The position numbers and the translations under genes were made by a program. The notes under the pieces were generated by a model. That model was not told the DNA's origin. It searched no databases and saw only the letters and a list, made by a program, of their open reading frames with translations. 64,000 bases of DNA. Origin: Pseudomonas sp. PD9R. GTDB taxonomy: Bacteria > Pseudomonadota > Gammaproteobacteria > Pseudomonadales > Pseudomonadaceae. Shown here in pieces: positions 46,784-56,321 of the stretch; within the stretch, counting starts at the first letter, position 1; the number at the start of each line of letters is the position of its first letter. The stretch is from positions 83,102 through 147,101 of the forward strand of contig NZ_JAHTMR010000016.1 in assembly GCF_019200975.1 (NCBI RefSeq), written 5' to 3'.

Positions 46784-47413
46784 TTACCGTGCGGTGCTAG
46801 CCAAATCAGGGCGGCTTGTGTTGAGCATGGCCGGGTTGACCTTGCCCTGGATCGAGCAGTTCAACATGCCTTTGTTGGTCTTCGGCAGGTCACCAGGCGC
46901 CGGCTCGATCAGGAATACCCGTTCCGCAGTATCAATCACCAGTTTGCCGGAGTTGTCTGCCGCGTTCTCCAGCTGCCAGGCCGATTTGGAATGCGACCAG
47001 ATTTCCGCGTGCGCATAGGTGTCACCAGCGGCTTCCATTGTCGGACCATTAACTTTTGCCAACTGCGCACGAAGCTCCGCTGGCGTCTGCTCGGCGTAGA
47101 AACCCCAATTGATAATGCGGGTGCCCATCAGGTCGATGTCTTCGGCAAAAAAACCGGTCAGGGTCATGCCGTCTACCACAACGGGTTTGGCAAACATCCA
47201 GCGCTGGCCCATATCGTTTTTAGTGCCGCCTGACAGTTTGATCTGGCCGTTTTCGATATTGCTCGGCACCAGGTCCTTGAACAGCGGTGACTGGATAATC
47301 GCCAAAGAGTTTTCATCGCACGCAGCGTAAGCCGGTAATGTGTACGCGGCCGCAGAGGCACTGAACGATGCGACAAGTGCGGTAAATGGAATCAACAGAG
47401 AGGACAGTTTCAT
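46784..47413 (-). CDS. Secreted protein of unknown function
   Basis: This 209-residue protein has a signal peptide (KLSSLLIPFTALVASFSASAAA) and a mature domain of about 185 residues with two Cys (AACDENSL and LNCSIQGK) that may form a disulfide. It contains several Asp- and Gly-rich strands but I recognise no family or catalytic motif. ATG 47413 is preferred over an upstream Met because it places the signal peptide at the N-terminus. No operon partners are evident. Confidence 0.72.
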   Translation of the reverse strand: MKLSSLLIPFTALVASFSASAAAYTLPAYAACDENSLAIIQSPLFKDLVPSNIENGQIKLSGGTKNDMGQRWMFAKPVVVDGMTLTGFFAEDIDLMGTRIINWGFYAEQTPAELRAQLAKVNGPTMEAAGDTYAHAEIWSHSKSAWQLENAADNSGKLVIDTAERVFLIEPAPGDLPKTNKGMLNCSIQGKVNPAMLNTSRPDLASTAR

Positions 47414-47659
47414 GGCGAGGCTCGAAGGTATGAACGGATAAAAGGTTGAAAGAACACGTTCGAGGATGTCGCTCACGAAGCATGAGTCGTCCTTGAACTC
47501 TTGAATGCATTTTCAGGCAGGAATGATATCACGACGATATCACCCCTGTTATTCAACCTCTTCCCACACTCAATTGGCATTCATCCCACACCACCCGCTG
47601 ATGACCACGCATGAACACGATTTACTGCCGCCTTCGTCGGCACCGTGATCTGCGCAAAA

Positions 47660-48580
47660 TCATTTGCCCATACGCCCTCGGACTCCCTTCACCCCAATCC
47701 CCGCCAAAATCCCCATCACTATCGCCGCCAATGGCACTGCTCCCACCCACGTCATCGTTGGAAACACCAACAAGATTTGTGAGTCATTCCCTCCCAGCAT
47801 CATCGACGCGCCAATCCCCATCAGCACCCCGGCCAACAAATGCCGGCCCGCAATCGCCCATACGAAACGCTGAAACCTGAAGGTCTGGCGATGCAGCGTG
47901 TAGCTGAGCATCCCAACCAGCAGCATGACGAACACGGCCACGCGCTGGCGGGTCAGCGGACTGTCGCCCGAAGCCCAGAACAGCTGTGAGAGGTGGTAAA
48001 AAAACACGCTGGGGGTCCATTGCGGCTCGAAGGTGTAGAGCGCGCTGGTCAGCGCCCCCAGAAGCATGCTGGAGAGCACCAGATGTTTTTCCCCGTGAAC
48101 CCGGATCAAAAACAGCAATGCCAGCACCACGATACCGAGGGTCAGCCAGTACTGGCGGCTGGAAATCGTCGGCATTTGCAGGGTTTTGTGTTCCGGCATC
48201 ATGTCCAGGTGATACCAGAGCACGATCCCCAGTACCCAGCCGATAACCGTGAATGCCTTGTTGAAATTGCCACTGGCCAGTTTGGTGAGGGTGCCGACGC
48301 TGCAACCGTCATTGAGGACAGAGGCAAGACCGAACAGCAATCCGCCGCCGACCAGCGACAGGTATCCGACTTCGGGGATGAACAAAGGCTGACGGATGCC
48401 GAACACGGCGTAAAAAGGTGCCAGCAACAGGCCAAACAAACCACAGGTCACCAGCGCCACAAACAAGGTTGGCCGACGCCGGAGCATCAATCCGGTGGCG
48501 TTGACCAGGCACATGCCCATGCGCTGGGAAACCCAGCCAATGAGGAAGGCCAGCAACAGCGCGATCAGCAGGGATAACAC
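47660..48580 (-). CDS. YeeE/YedE-family inner-membrane transporter (thiosulfate/sulfur type)
   Basis: This 306-residue polytopic protein has about nine hydrophobic segments. The conserved Cys motifs of the YeeE/YedE (TsuA-like) family are present: RMGMCLVNA near residue 23 and NDGCSVGTLTKLASGNF near residue 92. Known members import thiosulfate or move sulfur compounds by Cys relay, so a similar role is likely. No sulfurtransferase (TsuB/TusA) gene is adjacent, so the role is inferred. It is divergent from the DUF2252 gene. Confidence 0.85.
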   Translation of the reverse strand: MLSLLIALLLAFLIGWVSQRMGMCLVNATGLMLRRRPTLFVALVTCGLFGLLLAPFYAVFGIRQPLFIPEVGYLSLVGGGLLFGLASVLNDGCSVGTLTKLASGNFNKAFTVIGWVLGIVLWYHLDMMPEHKTLQMPTISSRQYWLTLGIVVLALLFLIRVHGEKHLVLSSMLLGALTSALYTFEPQWTPSVFFYHLSQLFWASGDSPLTRQRVAVFVMLLVGMLSYTLHRQTFRFQRFVWAIAGRHLLAGVLMGIGASMMLGGNDSQILLVFPTMTWVGAVPLAAIVMGILAGIGVKGVRGRMGK

Positions 48581-48721
48581 AGGCCTCCTTGTTTCCGGGC
48601 GGCGACACCGAGCAGGTGTTTGACCAATAGATTAGTCGCTCTGCAAACACATCGAATGAAGACGCAAAGCGCTTCTACACTCAATGGGCAAACGCCCATA
48701 CCACCTGCCGAAAGAGCCCAC

Positions 48722-50128
48722 ATGACCACCCTCAAAGACCGCTTCAAACAAGGCAAGGATGCTCGCAAGAAGTGCCCGCGCAGTGCCCAGGCATCGCTGG
48801 GTAAGACCAATCGTGATCCGATACCACTGATCAAGGCGTCGAGCGAAGGGCGGGTGAAGTCGCTGGTCGAGTTGCGCTACGGACGCATGCTGGTGTCTCC
48901 GTTCACCTTCTATCGCGGCAACGCGTTGCTGCAGGCGCACGACCTGGCAGGCACACCGAACATGGGGCTGGTTTCGCCGATTTGCGGTGACTGTCATCTG
49001 ATGAATTTTGGCGGCTTTGCCACGCCCGAACGCAACTTGCTGTTTAGCGTCAACGACTTCGATGAAGCGCATCCCGGGCCTTGGGAGTGGGACTTGAAAC
49101 GCCTGGTGGCGAGTTTTCTGGTAGCGGCCCGAGACCTGCGCCATGGCAGTTCGGTTGAAGAAACGGTTTGCCATGAAGTGGTGCGCGCCTATCAGCAGAC
49201 CCTGCTCGAATGCGCCGAACAAAGCACGATGGAGACTTGGTACGAGTCCATCACCTATGACGATTTGCGCGAGCAGGCGCGCAAAAGCACGCTTGAACAT
49301 GTGGAGCGCGCCATCGAAAAAGCCGAGCGTCGCACCCACGCCGAACTGCTTCCGAAAATCAGCGAGCGTGACGCCCATGGTCGCCTGATCATTCGAGATG
49401 ACCTGCCGGAAATTTTCCACCTGCACAAAAACACCACATTGCTCGATGCCGACGATGACTGGCTGCGGCTTTCCGACTGGCAACCGCTGTATGACACCTT
49501 CATGCGCGATTATCGGGCCACGCTGCAAGGCGACCGCCGTGAACTGCTGTCACGTTTTCAGGTTCAGGACATGGCGTTCAAAGTGGTGGGGGTCGGCAGC
49601 GTCGGCACCCGTTGCCTGGTTGCCCTGCTGACCGACGATCAGGGATCTCCGCTGTTCCTGCAATTCAAGGAAGCGCGACGCTCGGTGCTCGCCAACTACG
49701 TCAAAACCAAATCTCGGGTACGTCATGACGGCCAGCGCGTTGTCGACGGCCAACGCTTGATGCAATCGGCGAGCGACCTGTTCCTCGGCTGGACCACCGG
49801 CCCCAGCGGTCGTCACTTCTATGTGCGTCAGTTGCGCGATATGAAAGTCTCGGCCGAACTCGAAACATTCGATGCCGAAACCTTCGCCGCCTACGGCACA
49901 GTCTGTGGTCGCGCCCTGGCCCGAGCTCACGCCAAGGCGTCAGGCAAATCAGCGCAAATCAGCGGATACATCGGCAAGGGCGATGCACTGGCCGATGCGC
50001 TGTTCAAATACGCTCAAGGCTATACCGAGCAGAACGAACGCGATTTCGAACGATTCCAGCTGGCCTGCCGAAAGGGCCGTTTGCGCGCGCGTTCGGAAGC
50101 CGACTTTGCGGCGGATCACCTGCCTTAG
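48722..50128 (+). CDS. DUF2252 domain protein
   Basis: This 468-residue protein belongs to the DUF2252 family, which resembles kinase-fold phosphotransferases. Recognisable stretches are RMLVSPFTFYRGNALLQAHDL near residue 55, GDCHLMNFGGFATPE and NDFDEAHPGPWEWDLKRL (the HxxN and DFD positions of an APH-like active site), and LFLQFKEARRSVL. Activity and substrate are unknown. I start it at ATG 48722 after an AAAGAG sequence; upstream in-frame ATGs at 48620 and 48656 are less likely. Confidence 0.8.
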   Translation: MTTLKDRFKQGKDARKKCPRSAQASLGKTNRDPIPLIKASSEGRVKSLVELRYGRMLVSPFTFYRGNALLQAHDLAGTPNMGLVSPICGDCHLMNFGGFATPERNLLFSVNDFDEAHPGPWEWDLKRLVASFLVAARDLRHGSSVEETVCHEVVRAYQQTLLECAEQSTMETWYESITYDDLREQARKSTLEHVERAIEKAERRTHAELLPKISERDAHGRLIIRDDLPEIFHLHKNTTLLDADDDWLRLSDWQPLYDTFMRDYRATLQGDRRELLSRFQVQDMAFKVVGVGSVGTRCLVALLTDDQGSPLFLQFKEARRSVLANYVKTKSRVRHDGQRVVDGQRLMQSASDLFLGWTTGPSGRHFYVRQLRDMKVSAELETFDAETFAAYGTVCGRALARAHAKASGKSAQISGYIGKGDALADALFKYAQGYTEQNERDFERFQLACRKGRLRARSEADFAADHLP

Positions 50129-50245
50129 ACGGCTGCGACATGGCTGCTTCACCCCGCTCTGCCGGCAGCGTTGCGCCGGCAGTTTTTTGAGGTGGCGCAG
50201 AAAACTGCGCACGCACTTCTTGCAGCCATGACCGGGCGATCTATA

Positions 50246-50260
50246 TGATAAGTATTATCA
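50246..50260 (+). promoter_or_regulatory. Fur box upstream of fecI-type gene
   Basis: TGATAAGTATTATCA matches the 7-1-7 Fur consensus TGATAATNATTATCA at all but one position and lies 34 bases before the sigma-factor start. It predicts iron repression of the sigma/anti-sigma/receptor unit by the Fur protein encoded at 18789. Confidence 0.85.
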
Positions 50261-50294
50261 ATTGCGATAATGACTCATCCGGCGCCTTCACACC

Positions 50295-50816
50295 ATGCTC
50301 CCATCTCCCCAAACCAGCTTCTGCGATGTGGCCGTGCTCTACCGCCAGCAGCACAGCTGGCTACAGAACTGGCTACGGCGTCGCCTGAACTGTTCGCAAA
50401 GCGCGGCGGACCTGGCGCAAGACACCTTCATGCGGCTCCTGGCCAAAGAGCAGGTGCCGCAACTGCATGCCCCGCGCACGTTTCTGGCGAAGGTGGCGCA
50501 GAGCGTTTTATCCAATCATTACCGCCGACAAAAACTCGAACGCGCCTACCTTGAGGCGCTCGCGGCGATGCCTGAGCAGGTGGCGCCGAGCCTGGAAACC
50601 CAGGCCATCCTGCTGGAAACCCTGATTGCCCTCGACGCCGCTCTCGAAAGCCTTGAGCGTCCTGTGCGCGAGGCGTTTCTGTGGTCGCAGATAGACGGGC
50701 TGGGCCACGGCGAAATCGCACAGCGGCTCGATGTTTCCGTTACCACGGTCAAGCGCTACATCATCAAGGCCGGGGCCATGTGCATCATGCTCGATGACAG
50801 CCTGGACCTGCCGTGA
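50295..50816 (+). CDS. FecI-type ECF sigma factor (iron starvation)
   Basis: This 173-residue ECF sigma factor has region 2 (VAVLYRQQHSWLQNWLRRRLNCSQSAADLAQDTFMRLLA) and region 4 (ALESLERPVREAFLWSQIDGLGHGEIAQRLDVSVTTVKRYI). The opening resembles FecI/FpvI-type factors. It is followed with an overlap by a FecR-type gene and a TonB receptor with a signalling domain, the normal cell-surface signalling set. The Fur box upstream fits iron-starvation control. Confidence 0.93.
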   Translation: MLPSPQTSFCDVAVLYRQQHSWLQNWLRRRLNCSQSAADLAQDTFMRLLAKEQVPQLHAPRTFLAKVAQSVLSNHYRRQKLERAYLEALAAMPEQVAPSLETQAILLETLIALDAALESLERPVREAFLWSQIDGLGHGEIAQRLDVSVTTVKRYIIKAGAMCIMLDDSLDLP

Positions 50817-51787
50817 ACGCCAAAGACTCACCAGCGATTTCCGGCGACGTGGCCGAGCAAGCCATGCATTGGCAGCTCGAACTCCAGGAGCAAGACGTCA
50901 GCGAAGCGACCCTGGCCGCCTGGATGAACTGGCGCCAGACGCACCCGGTTCACGAACGCGCCTGGCAACGGGCCGAGGCCTTCGCTCAACGCATGAGCGA
51001 CATTCGCAGCTCCGGCCAACGCCCTCTGGCCCACGCCACGCTGCGGCCAACGTTGTCGCGGCGCACGGCACTCAAGCAGCTGAGTGTGTTACTGGCGGCG
51101 GGTGCGGCAACCTGGAGCCTGAAAGACACCGCCTTCGTGCAGGATTGGAGCGCCGATTATCACAGCCGCATCGGTGAGCAACGACGATTCACGCTGGCCG
51201 ACAACACCCAGGTACTACTCAATACCGACAGTGCCATCAACGTGGTTTTCGAACGGGAAACCCGACGCATCAAACTGCTGCGCGGCGAGATGCTGATCAC
51301 CCGCGACAACCTCGCCGATGGTCGCTTGTTGTCAGTGGACACGGCCGAAGGTCGCCTCGAAGCGGCGCTGGCGCGATTCAGCGTAAGACAGCGTGCGGGG
51401 TTCACCCAGGTCAGCGTTTATCAAGGCACGCTGGTGATCAATCCTTCGCTGCAACCGCGTCAGCCCATCGCCCTGCAAGCGGGCGAGCACGTCAGTTTCA
51501 ACCACCAGGGCGTGATCGCCCGACAGGCAGTTGCCCGGACACCACCCGCCTGGAGCCAAGGCATGCTGGTTGCTCAAGGCCAGCGCCTGGCGGATTTCCT
51601 CGATGACTTGAGCCGCTACCGACGCGGGCATCTGGGCTGCGATCCGACACTGGCGGATGTTCGCGTTTCAGGCACGTTCCCCTTGGCCAGCAGCGAAAAA
51701 ATCATCTTCGCCGTCGCTGACACGCTGCAACTCGACGTGCAGCAATTCACCCGCTACTGGGTGACGTTGAAGCCCCGGATGACCTGA
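50813..51787 (+). CDS. FecR-type anti-sigma factor / sigma regulator
   Basis: This 324-residue protein relays the receptor signal to the sigma factor. It has an N-terminal DUF4880-type cytoplasmic segment (ISGDVAEQAMHWQLELQEQDVSEATLAAWMNWRQTHPVHERAWQRAEAF), a membrane segment near residues 88-104 (ALKQLSVLLAAGAATWSL) and a periplasmic FecR domain (RFTLADNTQVLLNTDSAINVVFE). The start is GTG 50813, overlapping the sigma stop by four bases. Confidence 0.93.
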   Translation: MNAKDSPAISGDVAEQAMHWQLELQEQDVSEATLAAWMNWRQTHPVHERAWQRAEAFAQRMSDIRSSGQRPLAHATLRPTLSRRTALKQLSVLLAAGAATWSLKDTAFVQDWSADYHSRIGEQRRFTLADNTQVLLNTDSAINVVFERETRRIKLLRGEMLITRDNLADGRLLSVDTAEGRLEAALARFSVRQRAGFTQVSVYQGTLVINPSLQPRQPIALQAGEHVSFNHQGVIARQAVARTPPAWSQGMLVAQGQRLADFLDDLSRYRRGHLGCDPTLADVRVSGTFPLASSEKIIFAVADTLQLDVQQFTRYWVTLKPRMT

Positions 51788-51875
51788 CGCTGAAAATATT
51801 TTTCGCTTGGGTGGTCCGTTTTCGATTCTCGCGAGACTTAAACCCCAGACACTTAATTCAATGGGGAAGTAACTC

Positions 51876-54302
51876 GTGAATATCACTGCACGCAAACGCC
51901 AGGGCTGGCACTTTTCACTCAAGCAAAACCTGGCCGGCGCCGTGGTTCAAGGCATCGCCTGCATGACCGCGACCACGCCCCTGCTGGTGTTGCCCAACTG
52001 GGCCACAGCCGCCGAGCAGGCGCAGGAGGATTTCGATATTCCCGCCGGCCCGCTGGCGCCCGCATTGAGCCGCTTCGGCCAGACCGCGCACATCCTGCTG
52101 TCCTATCCCACGCCATTGACCGAAGGGCGCACGACCTCCGGCCTCAAGGGCCGTTATGACGTGGATCAAGGCCTGGCAATGCTGCTGGCGGGCACAGGGC
52201 TTGAAGCCAGTCGCGGCGCCAATGGCAACTACTCGCTGCAGGCCGGCGCAGGTGATGCCTTGCAGTTGGGCGCGGTGTCCATTTCCGGCAAGGCACCGGG
52301 CTCGACCACTGAAGGCACCGGGCTCTACACCACGTATTCATCAAGCAGTTCGACCCGACTCAACCTCACACCGCGGGAAACCCCGCAATCGCTGACGGTC
52401 ATGACTCGTCAACGTCTGGATGACCAGCGCCTGACCAACCTCACCGACGCGATGGAAGCCACCCCCGGCATTACCGTAGTCCGTGATGGCCTGGGTTCGG
52501 AGAGTGACTCCTATTGGTCCCGGGGTTTTGCGATCCAGAACTATGAAGTCGATGGTGTCCCCACCAACACGCGCCTGGACAACTACTCCCAGAGCATGGC
52601 GATGTACGACCGTATCGAAGTCGTGCGTGGCGCCACCGGCCTGATCAGCGGCATGGGCAACCCGTCCGCGACGATCAACCTGATTCGCAAACGCCCGACC
52701 GCCGAAACCCAGGCCAGCGTCACTGGCGAGGCCGGCAACTGGGACCGCTACGGCACTGGTTTCGATGTATCCGGGCCGTTGACCGAAACCGGTAACGTTC
52801 GCGGGCGATTCGTCGCCGACTACAAAACCGAAAGGGCCTGGATCGATCACTACAACCAGCAATCGCAGTTGATCTACGGCATTACCGAATTCGACCTGAC
52901 CGAAGACACCTTGCTGACCATGGGCTTCAGTTACTTGCGCAGCGATATCGACTCACCGTTGCGCTCTGGTCTGCCCACCCGTTTCAGCACCGGAGAGCGC
53001 ACCGACCTCAAGCGCTCCCTCAATGCCGCGCCGGACTGGTCGTATAACGATCACGAGCAGACCAGTTTCTTCACCTCCATCGAGCAGCAACTGGGCAACG
53101 GCTGGAGCGGCAAGATCGAATACACCCACGCTGAAAACAAATTCGATGAGCTGTTCAACTTCGCCATGGGCGACCTCAACAAGGACGGCAGCGGCCTCTC
53201 GCAGTTGCCGGTGCGCTTTTCCGGTACGCCGCGCCAGGACAACCTCGACCTGTACGTCACCGGACCCTTCGGCCTGTTCGGTCGCGAACACGAGTTGATC
53301 ACCGGCATGACCTTGTCCAAGTACAAAGAGAGCGTGCCGACTTGGGGCGGCTGGCGTTACGACTACGCCGGCTCGCCGGCGGGCGCCATCGACAACCTGT
53401 TCACCTGGGATGGCAACTCCGACAAACCAGACTTCCCCGAAAGCGGTAAATCGTCGATCGACGAAAACCAGTACGCCGCTTACCTGACCTCGCGCTTCAG
53501 AGTCACCGACGACCTGAGCCTGATCCTCGGCAGCCGCGTCATCAACTGGAAACGCGACACCTCGGATCGCCCTTACGGAGGCGACGAAACCGAAGTCAAT
53601 CGCGAAGAGAACGGTGTGTTCATCCCTTACGCCGGCGTGGTCTACGACCTCAACGACACCTGGTCGCTCTACGCCAGCTACACCAAGATCTTCAACCCGC
53701 AAGCGTCATGGGTTACCAACGAAGACAACAAGCCGCTTGATCCGATGGAGGGCAAGGGCTACGAGGTCGGCATCAAAGGCACCCACATGGATGGCAAGCT
53801 CAACTCCAGCCTGGCGCTGTTCAAACTGGAGCAGGACAACCTGGCGATCTGGCAACACGACAACGTGTACACCGCCGAGCAAGACACCACATCCAAAGGC
53901 GTCGAACTGGAACTCAATGGCGAACTTGCCGAAGGCTGGCAGGCCTCTGCCGGTTATGCCTACTCGGTCACCACCGATGCCGACGACCAGCGCATCAATA
54001 CCAACCTGCCGCGCAACAGCGTCAAGACGTTCACCACCTATCGCCTGCATGGCCCGTTGGACAAAGTCACGCTGGGTGGCGGCGTGAACTGGCAGAGCAA
54101 AGTGGGCGCCGATCTGCACACCTTCAGTCAGGGCAGCTACGCGGTCACCAACCTGCTGGCGCGTTACGACATCAGCCAGAACCTCAGTGCGTCGGTGAAT
54201 CTGAACAACCTGTTCGACCGCGACTACTACAGCCAATCCGGCCTGTACGGCGTTTACGGCGCACCGCGCAATGTGATGACAAGCTTCAAGTACAGCTTCT
54301 GA
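51876..54302 (+). CDS. TonB-dependent ferric-siderophore receptor with signalling (STN) domain
   Basis: This 808-residue outer-membrane receptor has a long signal peptide ending near ATAAEQ (about 47), an STN signalling domain at about 52-120 (FDIPAGPLAPALSRFGQTAHILLSYP), a plug (QSLTVMTRQRLDDQRLTNLTDAMEATPGI and DRIEVVRGATGLISGMGNPSATINLIRKRP), and a 22-strand barrel ending in the C-terminal Phe of TSFKYSF. It resembles FpvA/FpvB/FhuE-type receptors, but the siderophore cannot be named. It is downstream of its own sigma/anti-sigma pair. Confidence 0.93.
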   Translation: MNITARKRQGWHFSLKQNLAGAVVQGIACMTATTPLLVLPNWATAAEQAQEDFDIPAGPLAPALSRFGQTAHILLSYPTPLTEGRTTSGLKGRYDVDQGLAMLLAGTGLEASRGANGNYSLQAGAGDALQLGAVSISGKAPGSTTEGTGLYTTYSSSSSTRLNLTPRETPQSLTVMTRQRLDDQRLTNLTDAMEATPGITVVRDGLGSESDSYWSRGFAIQNYEVDGVPTNTRLDNYSQSMAMYDRIEVVRGATGLISGMGNPSATINLIRKRPTAETQASVTGEAGNWDRYGTGFDVSGPLTETGNVRGRFVADYKTERAWIDHYNQQSQLIYGITEFDLTEDTLLTMGFSYLRSDIDSPLRSGLPTRFSTGERTDLKRSLNAAPDWSYNDHEQTSFFTSIEQQLGNGWSGKIEYTHAENKFDELFNFAMGDLNKDGSGLSQLPVRFSGTPRQDNLDLYVTGPFGLFGREHELITGMTLSKYKESVPTWGGWRYDYAGSPAGAIDNLFTWDGNSDKPDFPESGKSSIDENQYAAYLTSRFRVTDDLSLILGSRVINWKRDTSDRPYGGDETEVNREENGVFIPYAGVVYDLNDTWSLYASYTKIFNPQASWVTNEDNKPLDPMEGKGYEVGIKGTHMDGKLNSSLALFKLEQDNLAIWQHDNVYTAEQDTTSKGVELELNGELAEGWQASAGYAYSVTTDADDQRINTNLPRNSVKTFTTYRLHGPLDKVTLGGGVNWQSKVGADLHTFSQGSYAVTNLLARYDISQNLSASVNLNNLFDRDYYSQSGLYGVYGAPRNVMTSFKYSF

Positions 54303-54434
54303 CGCGATTCTGGTACCGACAAGCGCGCCGGATAACGGGCGCGCCGCACGTCGGTCCTGAGATGAACTTTTCTTCACCCCACATCAAAGCCGTAGCCTGT
54401 ACATTTGCCTCGCTCATTCAAGAAACTACGGTTT

Positions 54435-54461
54435 GCCCGCCCTCCCGCGGGCTTTTTTTTT
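54435..54461 (+). terminator. Terminator after the TonB receptor
   Basis: GCCCGC and GCGGGC form a 6-bp stem with a 6-base loop followed by nine T residues, about 130 bases after the receptor stop. Confidence 0.85.
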
Positions 54462-54529
54462 GCCTGTAAATAACTCAGCTTTCACGAAGTTCCGAGCACC
54501 GTTCACACTTTGTTAAGGAATCGCTCCGT

Positions 54530-56008
54530 ATGCTCGGGGCTCCTGCCCTTTTCGGTCACTCAAAGCTCATGTCGCGCTCTGTTTCCTCACTGTTTTTGCT
54601 TGCTGCACTGTTGTTTTTCTTCGCCCTGGGCAATCACCAACTGCAAGGCTCCACCGAAGCGCGGGTGGCCGGGATTGCCATGGAAATGCACCTGGACAAC
54701 GACTGGGTGACACCTCGCCTGTTTGGCGGGCCCTTCCTGGAAAAACCACCCCTGAGCCTGTGGCTCGATGCTGGCGCGATCCGCGCATTTGGCGGCTCAC
54801 CGTGGGCGGTTCGCCTGACCTCGGCATTCGCCGGGTTGTTCAGCGTGATGTTGCTGTACGCGATGTTGCGGCGCTTCGGTCGGCCAACCACCATCGCCTG
54901 GACCGCCGCCCTCCTGCTGGCAACCATGGCCAGTTACTGGAGCAACGTGCGTAGCGTCGGTGAAGACGCGTTGCTCGCCCTCGGTGTCACGATGGCGCTG
55001 TTGGCGTTCTTCCAAGGGCACCGAAAAACGAGCCTCGGCAATGCCTTGTTGTTTGCCCTTGGAATCGCCATTGCCACCTTGAGCAAAGGCGTGTTGGGCC
55101 TGGCAATGCCCGGGGTGGTGATTTTCGCTTTTCTGCTGGCCGAGAGCCTGATGGACAAGCGCCTGAATCTCTCGCACTGGCTGAGGCCCGGATTGCTGAC
55201 GTTGCTCGGGTTGGTGCCACTGATGATCTGGCTGACGATGCTGTATCAACGTGGTGGCACCCAGGCATTGACAGATGTGTTGCTGACCAACAGTGTCGGG
55301 CGCTTCAGCGGTTCCTTCGTTGAGGCCGGCCATTACGAACCGTTCTATTACTACCTGGCCAAACTGCCCGAGGCGTTTCTACCCTGGAACATTTTGGTGT
55401 ATCTGGGCCTGTGGCATTTCCGCAAAAGCCTGATGGCCAATCGTTATCTACTGTTCTTCACCCTGTGGGTGCTGGCGCAGTTCGTCATGCTGACGCTGGC
55501 GTCGAGCAAACGCACGGTGTACCTGATGTCGATGACGCCAGCAGCGGCCGTGATCGCAGCCGAGTACGCGGCCGTTCTCTACGCCAGATTGAAAGCGCGG
55601 GAGCACGCCTCGACCCTGTTGGGCCGCATCGGCCGGCATCGACGCGGCGTGGTGATTGGTCTACTGACCGTGGTGATCGGCAGCTATCTCGCCGCCGCAC
55701 AATGGCTCTTGCCTCAGGAGGATCGCCAACTGTCGTTCCTGCCACTGACTGAACAGATTCAGGCCCTGCAAGCCAATGGGCAGCAAGTCGCGTTGTATCA
55801 GGCCAACGAGCGGGTGGGCGGCGCCAGCGTGTTCTATACGCGCAGCCTGCTCAAGGGGCTGGATACCGAGGCGCAGCTGCATGCGTTTCTAAGTGCCGCC
55901 CCCAGCCATGTCGCGGTGATCGCCGCAGAAGCTGAACCGGGCGCGCCATTGAAGGTGCTCAAGACCATGCAAGTCGGCCGGCAGGCGTACTACTTCGTTG
56001 GGCAGTGA
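54530..56008 (+). CDS. ArnT/PMT-like membrane glycosyltransferase
   Basis: This 492-residue GT39/GT83-type protein has about 11-12 hydrophobic segments. The first periplasmic loop holds STEARVAGIAMEMHLDNDW, with the catalytic acid of ArnT-like enzymes, and GPFLEKPPLSLWLDAG, the conserved KPPL motif; a second loop has YYYLAKLPEAFLPWN. Such enzymes move sugars from undecaprenyl-phosphate to lipid A or proteins. Donor and acceptor are unknown. ATG 54530 is preceded by AAGGA; an alternative start is ATG 54569. Its neighbours encode two envelope phosphatases. Confidence 0.85.
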   Translation: MLGAPALFGHSKLMSRSVSSLFLLAALLFFFALGNHQLQGSTEARVAGIAMEMHLDNDWVTPRLFGGPFLEKPPLSLWLDAGAIRAFGGSPWAVRLTSAFAGLFSVMLLYAMLRRFGRPTTIAWTAALLLATMASYWSNVRSVGEDALLALGVTMALLAFFQGHRKTSLGNALLFALGIAIATLSKGVLGLAMPGVVIFAFLLAESLMDKRLNLSHWLRPGLLTLLGLVPLMIWLTMLYQRGGTQALTDVLLTNSVGRFSGSFVEAGHYEPFYYYLAKLPEAFLPWNILVYLGLWHFRKSLMANRYLLFFTLWVLAQFVMLTLASSKRTVYLMSMTPAAAVIAAEYAAVLYARLKAREHASTLLGRIGRHRRGVVIGLLTVVIGSYLAAAQWLLPQEDRQLSFLPLTEQIQALQANGQQVALYQANERVGGASVFYTRSLLKGLDTEAQLHAFLSAAPSHVAVIAAEAEPGAPLKVLKTMQVGRQAYYFVGQ

Positions 56009-56027
56009 GAGCCGCGTTATCGTACTT

Positions 56028-56247
56028 CGCGAGCAGGCTCCCACAGGGTTCTGTGGATCCACGCAAAATCTCCGAGTACCTGCCTTTACTGTGGGCCTGA
56101 GCCTGCTCGCGATGAGGCTGGCACATTCAAAATCATTGGTGCCTGACACTCCGTCATCGCGAGCAAGCTCAGCTCCCACAGGTTCAGTGGATGCACGCAA
56201 AATCTCCGAGCACCTGCCATTACTGTGGGCGTGAGCCTGCTCGCGAT
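56028..56247. repeat. Tandem pair of REP-type units, family C (CGAGCAGGCTC)
   Basis: Two related units, 56028-56114 and 56157-56247, each have outer inverted ends (CGCGAGCAGGCTC... and ...GAGCCTGCTCGCG) and share most of their interior, including ACGCAAAATCTCCGAG. The 42 bases between them are not repeated. It looks like a duplicated REP doublet between convergent genes. Confidence 0.8.
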
Positions 56248-56263
56248 GGCGATTTCCCAGACA

Positions 56264-56303
56264 CAAAAAAACCCGTGATCCTTCGTCGGATCACGGGTTT
56301 TGT
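56264..56303. terminator. Bidirectional terminator between the glycosyltransferase and PAP2 genes
   Basis: AACCCGTGATC and GATCACGGGTT form an 11-bp stem with an 8-base loop, with A-run before and T-run after, 19 bases from the PAP2 stop. Confidence 0.88.
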
Positions 56304-56321
56304 TGTACCAGGCGATCTAAA

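Noticed and set aside
48620..48721. Extended N-terminus of the DUF2252 protein
   Set aside because: The extra 34 residues are low-complexity and the upstream Met codons lack a ribosome-binding site; ATG 48722 fits better.
56028..56247. Short spaced repeats as a CRISPR array
   Set aside because: Only two units, with inverted ends and similar interiors rather than unique spacers, and no cas genes.
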